5,640 nt of DNA from Gammaproteobacteria bacterium (GTDB lineage: Bacteria; Pseudomonadota; Gammaproteobacteria; Pseudomonadales; Halieaceae), in assembly GCA_029859085.1 (NCBI GenBank), contig JAOUDU010000215.1:1-5640 (forward strand). Reading direction: 5' to 3'. The notes beneath the pieces are model-generated. The model saw only the letters and a list, made by a program, of their open reading frames with translations. It did no database searches and had not been told where the DNA came from. A program made the position numbers and the translations under genes. This document shows, one piece after another, positions 1 through 4,741 of this stretch. How positions within the stretch are numbered: the first letter of the stretch is position 1; every line of letters begins with the position of its first letter.

Positions 1-34
1 AGGCCGACAGTTAAGTTCTTGGTGGGGTCGGTAT

Positions 35-838
35 TTACTGCGTGAAAGAATAGCCGCCATTGACCGGGTAGGTCTGCCCGGTGATCCAGGCGGCGGCGTC
101 AGAGCAGAGAAAAAGCACCATATTGGCCACGTCGTCCGGTTTGCCGAAGCGGCGTATTACATAGCGCGATAACTGCCCGCGGGTCCGGTCGCTCGCCAGG
201 AACTCGGCCATCCGGGCTTCATCCAAGGGGGGCTCCAGTGTCGAAAGCGACACCGCGTTGCAGGTGATGCCGTAGCGGCCCGTTTCCCTGGCAATGGAGC
301 GCATAAACCCTGCGGCCCCGGCCTTGGCGGCCGAGTAAGCCGCGAGCCTGGCGTCACCGATACGCCCGGCATCGGAAACAATAGTGACAATGCGCCCGCG
401 GCCTTGTTTCACCATGCCCGGCAGGGCGGCGTGACTGCAAATCATGACGCCATGCAGGTTGGTGCGGAAATATTTGTCCCAGTCCCCGGGATCGGTTTCC
501 CAGAACGGCGGGGAGAGGCCCATGGTGGCACTGGGACCCGCATTGCCGGCGTTGTTGACCAGTAGCGTAATCGGGCCGAGCGCCTGTTCGGCTGCGCTCA
601 TCGCCGATTTCACCGAATCGTGACTGCCCACATCCGCTGGCGCCGCCACGGCGGGCACTCCCAGCGCCCTGATTTCCCCGGCCACCGCTTCGGCGCGCTC
701 GGCAACGAAATCATTGACCGCAACACCACCGGCGTTGTGGCGTGCAAAGGCGAGCGCGATTGCCCGGCCGGCGCCCTGGCCGGCGCCGGTCACGAATGCC
801 ACCTGGCCATCCAGGTCAAGCGGGTCCTGTCCGATCAT
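35..838 (-). CDS. SDR-family NAD(P)-dependent oxidoreductase
   Basis: A complete 267-residue classical short-chain dehydrogenase/reductase, the usual family length. The Rossmann cofactor motif TGAGQGAG is at residues 17-24, the ADV adenine-pocket motif at 68-70 and NNAG at 95-98. The catalytic tetrad is complete: N127, S155, Y168 and K172 (YSAAK). An acidic residue at the end of the second beta strand (VND, D43) suggests NAD(H) rather than NADP(H). The C-terminal TGQTYPVNGGY is typical of FabG-like members. It should be a cytosolic enzyme interconverting a secondary alcohol or 3-hydroxyacyl group and its ketone; the substrate cannot be read. Unusually, the family's NAVSPG motif reads NAVSLST (194-200). 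ATG 838 has only a weak upstream GGGG about 10 bases away, but the cofactor fold begins right after it, so the start is sound. It diverges from the hydrolase at 1010 and ends in TAA. Confidence 0.95.
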   Translation of the reverse strand: MIGQDPLDLDGQVAFVTGAGQGAGRAIALAFARHNAGGVAVNDFVAERAEAVAGEIRALGVPAVAAPADVGSHDSVKSAMSAAEQALGPITLLVNNAGNAGPSATMGLSPPFWETDPGDWDKYFRTNLHGVMICSHAALPGMVKQGRGRIVTIVSDAGRIGDARLAAYSAAKAGAAGFMRSIARETGRYGITCNAVSLSTLEPPLDEARMAEFLASDRTRGQLSRYVIRRFGKPDDVANMVLFLCSDAAAWITGQTYPVNGGYSFTQ

Positions 839-924
839 TTGGCGTTAACCCCGATAAGTGATGGTTGGTATCGGTCCGGCAGCGTTTGCTTAGTCCCGGC
901 CCGGCGCGCAACTGACTGAAAAGA

Positions 925-939
925 CAACAGTGCTGTTCA
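925..939 (+). promoter_or_regulatory. Candidate operator, copy 1 (CAACAGTGCTGTTCA)
   Basis: The core is an inverted repeat, AACAG-TG-CTGTT, with perfect 5-base arms (926-937). It ends one base before the -35 box of the hydrolase promoter, a position suited to a transcription factor. The 15-base unit recurs at 4581-4595 in opposite orientation with one mismatch. I do not recognise the binding protein and no regulator gene is in the window. Confidence 0.5.
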
Positions 940-940
940 C

Positions 941-969
941 TTGACGCGGTCAGGATTATTCGTCATAAC
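941..969 (+). promoter_or_regulatory. Candidate sigma-70 promoter for the 1010 hydrolase
   Basis: TTGACG at 941-946 matches five of six bases of the -35 consensus. Exactly 17 bases later CATAAC (964-969) matches four of six of the -10 consensus. Transcription would begin near 976, giving a leader of roughly 34 bases before the TTG start at 1010 and leaving the Shine-Dalgarno inside the transcript. This is prediction from pattern only. Confidence 0.5.
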
Positions 970-996
970 TGCTCCCTTTTCAATGCTTGTGTCTGC

Positions 997-1002
997 AAGG
1001 AG
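997..1002 (+). promoter_or_regulatory. Shine-Dalgarno AAGGAG deciding the TTG start
   Basis: AAGGAG lies 7 bases upstream of TTG 1010. The in-frame alternatives, TTG 941 and ATG 983, have no purine-rich site at a useful distance (ATG 983 is preceded by a pyrimidine run). This selects TTG 1010 as the start. Confidence 0.7.
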
Positions 1003-1009
1003 AGCGAGT

Positions 1010-1726
1010 TTGTCCTGTTATGTTCTGGTACATGGCGGCGGCCACGGTGGCTGGTGTTATCAAAGTGTCGCGCGAATCCTGCGCTCACAGGGGCACGAGG
1101 TGTATACACCGACCCTGACGGGGCTTGGGGAGCGGGAGCACCTGCTGACGCCGGCGGTCGACCTGGATATGCATATCACCGACGTCGTTAAAATCCTCCA
1201 GTTCGAGGACCTGCGAGACGTGATCCTGGTGGGCCACAGCTATGGCGGTATGGTCATTACCGGTATCGCCGATCGCGCCGCGGACAGGGTAGGGCACCTG
1301 GTGTACCTGGACGCGGCCACGCCGGAAAACGGGCAGTCCCTGGTCGACGTGGCAGGGCCGATTATCACCGCCGCCCGCGCCGACGGCCGCGTGGTCGATG
1401 GCATGGAACTGGTACTGTTCCCGGGCAAGGACCCGATGGGGTTTTTCGGGGTTACGGACCCGCAGCAGATCGAGTGGATGCGCACGAGGCTCACGCCGCA
1501 CCCGTGGAAATGCTTCGAGCAGAAGCTGGTGCTTACCAATGAGGCGGCCATGCGGGCCATCCCGCAGACCCACATCGTCTGCACGGCGACCCTGCCGTTT
1601 CGCGATGTGGATTCGCTGAAGAAACGGGCACAGGGCAGGCTCTGGGATGTCGATACCGGTCACGACCTGATGATATCCGAGCCGGACCAGGTAGCGTCAC
1701 TGCTGTTGCGCCTGGCGCCTGCCTGA
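1010..1726 (+). CDS. Alpha/beta hydrolase, methylesterase/EstC-like
   Basis: A 238-residue cytosolic hydrolase with no signal peptide or membrane segment. From the TTG start the protein begins directly with its first beta strand and oxyanion loop: YVLVHGGGHGGW (residues 4-15). The nucleophile elbow is GHSYGG with S77, and the catalytic histidine is H218 in TGHDLMISEP. TPTLTGLGERE (33-43) is characteristic of the salicylate-methylesterase/hydroxynitrile-lyase-like branch, so ester or thioester hydrolysis of a small substrate is likely. The expected acid after VCT (family VCTxD) is absent: the sequence reads CTATLPF (191-197), with D199 or D201 as possible substitutes. An in-frame TTG at 941 would give 261 residues, but it is the -35 box of the likely promoter. 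It is divergent from the SDR and convergent with the hydrolase at 1795. Confidence 0.9.
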   Translation: MSCYVLVHGGGHGGWCYQSVARILRSQGHEVYTPTLTGLGEREHLLTPAVDLDMHITDVVKILQFEDLRDVILVGHSYGGMVITGIADRAADRVGHLVYLDAATPENGQSLVDVAGPIITAARADGRVVDGMELVLFPGKDPMGFFGVTDPQQIEWMRTRLTPHPWKCFEQKLVLTNEAAMRAIPQTHIVCTATLPFRDVDSLKKRAQGRLWDVDTGHDLMISEPDQVASLLLRLAPA

Positions 1727-1761
1727 TCCAGTTTTTCGCAGCGGCGGCCCACAGGTCGCAG

Positions 1762-1802
1762 CGCTTTCGGTCCCGGGATCGAAGCGATCTCGTGCTAAAG
1801 CG
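1762..1802. terminator. Two-part stem in the convergent spacer, possible transcription end
   Basis: An outer stem pairs CGCTTT (1762-1767) with AAAGCG (1797-1802). It encloses an inner stem, CGGGATCG (1774-1781) with CGATCTCG (1785-1792), 8 pairs including one G-U on the plus strand, closed by an AAG loop. It sits between two convergent genes and overlaps the TAG stop of the minus-strand hydrolase. Neither strand has a T tract after the stem, so it is not a standard intrinsic terminator. Confidence 0.3.
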
Positions 1803-2940
1803 ATACCGAGACCTCGCCGCTGTTTTCCCGGGGTAGGGTTTTCAGGAGGTAATTGCGGGCACTGTCCCGTACTTCGGCGCTGTCGGCGAAGACGCTCTGC
1901 AGGAAGGAGTAGGCGGCCAGGGTGGCGAACATATGCTGGCGCGAGGCTTTCATTGCCAGCGGGATCGGGGGCGAAGTGCAGAAATCGATTTCCTTATCCA
2001 GTGACACCCCGACTTCGGGGCCGCCCAGTGCGGCCATGAATTCCCTGTTCTGCTCCGCCAGGTCATTACCCAGTTCGTCCCGTACCGTGCGGCAACCGAT
2101 GCCATCCGGGTTGCTGATGAAGCGCATCAGCGTCGAGGCCGGTTGGGCAAAGCCCGCATGGGACGCGCCCTTAAGGGTCACCAGAATACTGCCGGGCCGT
2201 TTTGCCAGCAGCGGGGTGGCGTTCTCATCGTAAGACACGATGGCATCATCACTGCCATAGATCAGGAGATAGGGTGCGTCGCTGGTGCGGAAAAAGTCGG
2301 GCGTGAACATCACGCTGGGACCGGCGATGGATATGGCCGCGGCAATACGGGGGTCGCGCAGTGCGCGGTGAAACGTGACCAGCGTAGTAGTGAGGCCGCC
2401 GAGCGATACGCCTGCGACAGCAATCTTGCGCGGGTCCAGGGTATCGTGCAGCGCATCTGCGGGATCGGCATTGCGCTCGAGCATGGTATCGATAAGGAAG
2501 CTGACGTCGCCCGGTTGCTTGATGACATCGCGCATCAGGGATTTGCCCGGCGCATGGAAGCCGGTCAACGGGTAATCGACTGCGACTACCGAATAACCGT
2601 GGCTGGCGAGGAATTTCGCCAGGTACAGCCCCTCCTGCCGGAAGGACATGAAGCCGTGGCTGTAGATCACCAGCGGTCCGGGTTGCCGCAGGCCTTCCGG
2701 TCGCCAGATATCACCGTTCAGCACGCGCTCTGCGCTGCCGGCATAATCGTCGTAGGCCTGGGTGGGCCGGGTTTTGTCCACCGCCGTGAAGCCTTCGCTG
2801 AGCACCTTGTAGGGGCCTGGCCGGTAGAGTGCGATACTCTCGCTGCCATTGGGTGCCGCGGTCTCAGGGATCGTGAGGAACCAGTAACCGGCGGCGATAA
2901 TAATGGCCATCACCGCGGCAACTACCCGCCATTTTTTCAT
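1795..2940 (-). CDS. Membrane-anchored alpha/beta hydrolase (dienelactone hydrolase/PAF-acetylhydrolase-like)
   Basis: A 381-residue hydrolase. The N-terminus is a short basic stretch (MKKWR) and a hydrophobic helix (about 6-22), with no clear signal-peptidase site, so it looks like a signal anchor holding the enzyme on the periplasmic face of the inner membrane. The oxyanion motif SHGF is at 94-97, the nucleophile GVSLGG has S179, the likely acid is D232 (GSDDAIV) and the histidine is H261 (GASHAGF). The triad is therefore complete, and an ester, lactone or lipid-ester substrate is likely. About 115 residues follow the histidine. They carry the only two cysteines, C283 and C321, which suggest a disulfide and fit export. 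ATG 2940 is chosen because GGAG (2953-2950) is 9 bases upstream; ATG 2946 would have only 3, and TTG 2961 overlaps the ligase stop. Second gene of the ligase operon. Confidence 0.88.
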   Translation of the reverse strand: MKKWRVVAAVMAIIIAAGYWFLTIPETAAPNGSESIALYRPGPYKVLSEGFTAVDKTRPTQAYDDYAGSAERVLNGDIWRPEGLRQPGPLVIYSHGFMSFRQEGLYLAKFLASHGYSVVAVDYPLTGFHAPGKSLMRDVIKQPGDVSFLIDTMLERNADPADALHDTLDPRKIAVAGVSLGGLTTTLVTFHRALRDPRIAAAISIAGPSVMFTPDFFRTSDAPYLLIYGSDDAIVSYDENATPLLAKRPGSILVTLKGASHAGFAQPASTLMRFISNPDGIGCRTVRDELGNDLAEQNREFMAALGGPEVGVSLDKEIDFCTSPPIPLAMKASRQHMFATLAAYSFLQSVFADSAEVRDSARNYLLKTLPRENSGEVSVSL

Positions 2941-2957
2941 CGTCATTGTCTCCGCAA

Positions 2958-4445
2958 TCAAGTGAAGGGGTGCTCCTCGAACAGCCTGCGCACAGCTGGC
3001 ATATCGGCTTTCATCGAGGGCGTTCGCGGTATCGCATCGACCACTCGCCAGGCCGCGGGAATATGTGTCGCGGGCAAAAGGTTGCGCAGGTGTGCCGCCA
3101 TATCGGCGACGCAGGGCGGCTCGACTCCCTGCTTGAATTCAAGGGCCGCCGCCGGCACCTGCCCCAGGCGGCGGTCCGCGATGCCGACCACCGCTGTCGC
3201 GGCCAGCGCCGGATGCTGCAACAGCGCACGTTCGATGACGTGGGGCAGCAGCTTGAAGCCGCCGCGCATGATGGCGCCGTCGCTCCGGCCGCGATGGAAC
3301 AGGAAGCCGTCCTCGTCGACCATCGCGATATCGGAGGTACGAATCCAGTCGGGGCCGATGCGGGGTGACACCACTTCCAGGATTCCCTCCTGACCGGGTG
3401 GCAGCTCGCTCCCGGTATCCGCATCGACAATGCGCAGTTTCACCCCGGGCAGGGCACGCCCGACGCTGCCAGGCTTTTGCCCACCCCAGGCGGCATGCAA
3501 TTCGGGGGTCATCCGGGTCACCGGGCCGCCAAATTCCGTGGCGCCGTAGGACAGCAGGATGGGTACACCATAGCGCTCCTCGAACAGGCGTTGCACAGCC
3601 GGATCCAGTGGCGCGGCGCCGGTCCCTATAGCGCGCAGGCAGGCGAGGTCCCCGGCGGGGATCCCGGCATCGAGAACCATCTGTATCCCCGCCGGCGGCA
3701 GCCCGCCGAGGGTCGGGCGAAACCGCAGCAGGTGATCGTGCCACCCGGCGACGGTGAACCGTTCCAGCAGAACCACTGGCTGGCCCTTCAGCAAGGGCGG
3801 CAGCGTGGAATAGAGACCGGAGATATTACTCACGGGAAAGTAGAGAAGGGCCGGGGCCGCCTGGGCATCGTTGCCGCCCTGGCCGCCCGGCCCGATGGCG
3901 GGGCTCACCAGGTGCCGGGCGATCGTGTCGTAGCCCAGTGCAAATGATTTGGGCGGGCCGGTAGTCCCACTGGTCAGGATTTCGATTTCGGGGGGGCGGG
4001 GGACGTCGTCGGTGCCGCGCGAGTGCTCGAAGCCCCGGCAGGAAACGGCATCCATCTCACCCAGTGCAATGGCGGCTATACCTTTGCGGGCCAGCACGCC
4101 AAACATCGGCTCACCGTAATCCTCATCGGCTGCCACGAGCACGGCCGGCCCGATGCGCTCGATCTCGCTCGCCATGGCCTGGGCTGACTGGAACGGGTAG
4201 ACCATGCGGATGCGGCAGCCAAGCGACAACATTCCCAGGAAAGCGGCCAGGTCGCAGGGCCTGTTGCGGGCCACGAACGCGATTTTTCCCTGTTGGCCAG
4301 GGGCGCCGGCCTCGATCAGGCTGGCCACTCGCCCGGCGACGTGGCGTATCTGCGCCCGGGTAACCCAACGCTTCCGGAATTCGATCACGGGTTGGGCGGG
4401 GTCGCCGGAGAGCGCGGCCAGGCACATCTCGGCCAGCCGGTTCAC
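2958..4445 (-). CDS. AMP-forming acyl/aryl-CoA ligase (ANL superfamily)
   Basis: A complete 495-residue adenylate-forming enzyme that should activate a carboxylic acid as acyl-AMP and then load it on CoA. The A3 phosphate loop LTSGTTGPPK is at residues 157-166 and A5 YGATE at 300-304. A7 is RTSD (369-372, D372 for the ATP ribose), the A8 hinge is GRSDG (386-390) and the A10 lysine is K479 in PRTPSMK. All essential motifs are present; A7 has serine where TGD is usual. The length matches compact ligases such as OSB-CoA or short aryl/acyl ligases more than 560-residue FadD types, but the substrate cannot be named. It is presumably cytosolic. GTG 4445 is the start: GGAG lies 10 bases upstream, and no usable start codon was found in the roughly 80 in-frame bases checked upstream. 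The gene ends 17 bases before the hydrolase start, indicating one operon. Confidence 0.93.
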   Translation of the reverse strand: MNRLAEMCLAALSGDPAQPVIEFRKRWVTRAQIRHVAGRVASLIEAGAPGQQGKIAFVARNRPCDLAAFLGMLSLGCRIRMVYPFQSAQAMASEIERIGPAVLVAADEDYGEPMFGVLARKGIAAIALGEMDAVSCRGFEHSRGTDDVPRPPEIEILTSGTTGPPKSFALGYDTIARHLVSPAIGPGGQGGNDAQAAPALLYFPVSNISGLYSTLPPLLKGQPVVLLERFTVAGWHDHLLRFRPTLGGLPPAGIQMVLDAGIPAGDLACLRAIGTGAAPLDPAVQRLFEERYGVPILLSYGATEFGGPVTRMTPELHAAWGGQKPGSVGRALPGVKLRIVDADTGSELPPGQEGILEVVSPRIGPDWIRTSDIAMVDEDGFLFHRGRSDGAIMRGGFKLLPHVIERALLQHPALAATAVVGIADRRLGQVPAAALEFKQGVEPPCVADMAAHLRNLLPATHIPAAWRVVDAIPRTPSMKADMPAVRRLFEEHPFT

Positions 4446-4580
4446 AGCTGCGGGACTCCGGGCTTGCGGGGGCGGTACAGTGTGTTCATGGGTCGATTTG
4501 CCGGTGGTGGTGGAAACGTAACGGGGTAGCTTGCCAAAGTCCCCTGCTGGTCTTTACTTTCGCTGTGAGCATGTAGATAA

Positions 4581-4595
4581 TGAACAGCATTGTTG
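4581..4595 (-). promoter_or_regulatory. Candidate operator, copy 2 (CAACAATGCTGTTCA on minus)
   Basis: Read on the minus strand, this matches the element at 925-939 at 14 of 15 positions. Its plus-strand core AACA-GCAT-TGTT is a 4-base-arm dyad centred as in copy 1. It lies just downstream of the likely start point of the plus-strand promoter candidate (4531-4558) and near the weak minus-strand one, so it could repress both directions. The partner protein is unknown. Confidence 0.5.
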
Positions 4596-4728
4596 CATAT
4601 TAAGTAGTTTTAATAAACTCAAGCAAGTCCGGCTCTCACCGATTCACTCAAGGCTGTCCGATAGGGCGCCCATGTTAGCGCCTGTCCCATATGCGTTACC
4701 ATGGCCGGGAACGAGTCCGATCCCAAAC

Positions 4729-4733
4729 AGGAG
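4729..4733 (+). promoter_or_regulatory. Shine-Dalgarno AGGAG for E1 alpha ATG 4742
   Basis: AGGAG is 8 bases upstream of ATG 4742. A second core, GGAGG (4744-4748), lies inside the first codons, also 8 bases upstream of ATG 4757, so two start signals occur in tandem and either or both may be used. Confidence 0.6.
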
Positions 4734-4741
4734 ATTTATTG

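Larger units (their letters stand above)
839..1009. promoter_or_regulatory. Divergent intergenic region between SDR and hydrolase
   Basis: This 171-base spacer separates two outward-reading genes, so it should hold both promoters. On the plus strand I see a plausible sigma-70 promoter (941-969), a dyad operator candidate (925-939) directly upstream of it, and a Shine-Dalgarno sequence at 997-1002. I could not find a convincing -35/-10 pair for the SDR on the minus strand; TTGTCT at 927-922 has no matching -10 at normal spacing. Confidence 0.6.
4446..4741. promoter_or_regulatory. Divergent regulatory region between ligase operon and E1 alpha
   Basis: This 296-base region shows no convincing gene. 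Bases 4550-4620 are clearly AT-richer than the surroundings. For the plus strand, TTGCCA (4531-4536) and TTTACT (4553-4558), 16 apart, are a modest promoter match (five and four of six), giving a leader near 175 bases before E1 alpha. For the minus strand, TTGCTT (4626-4621) and TAATAT (4602-4597), 18 apart, are a weak match for the ligase operon. The region also holds the second operator-like element (4581-4595), a perfect 8-base palindrome GGGCGCCC (4664-4671), and an overlapping GGCGC/GCGCC stem with an 8-base loop (4665-4682). Confidence 0.5.

Noticed and set aside
1085..1663. A 192-codon minus-strand frame inside the small hydrolase
   Set aside because: It is antisense to a gene with a clear nucleophile elbow and catalytic histidine, has no family-like motif, and is explained by codon bias.
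1712..1736. Intrinsic terminator after the small hydrolase (CTGG...CCAG followed by TTTTT)
   Set aside because: The stem has only four base pairs around a 12-base loop and begins inside the coding sequence, so it is too weak despite the T run.
2143..3393. A 416-codon open frame on the plus strand across the hydrolase/ligase junction
   Set aside because: It lies entirely antisense to two clearly real genes with intact catalytic motifs, spans their boundary, and its translation has no recognisable domain. Long antisense frames are common in high-GC DNA.
4477..4488. ACAGTGTGTTCA as a third copy of the shared operator
   Set aside because: It matches ACAGTGCTGTTCA only if one base is deleted, which destroys the dyad. 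It could be a decayed half-site near the ligase start, but the support is too thin.
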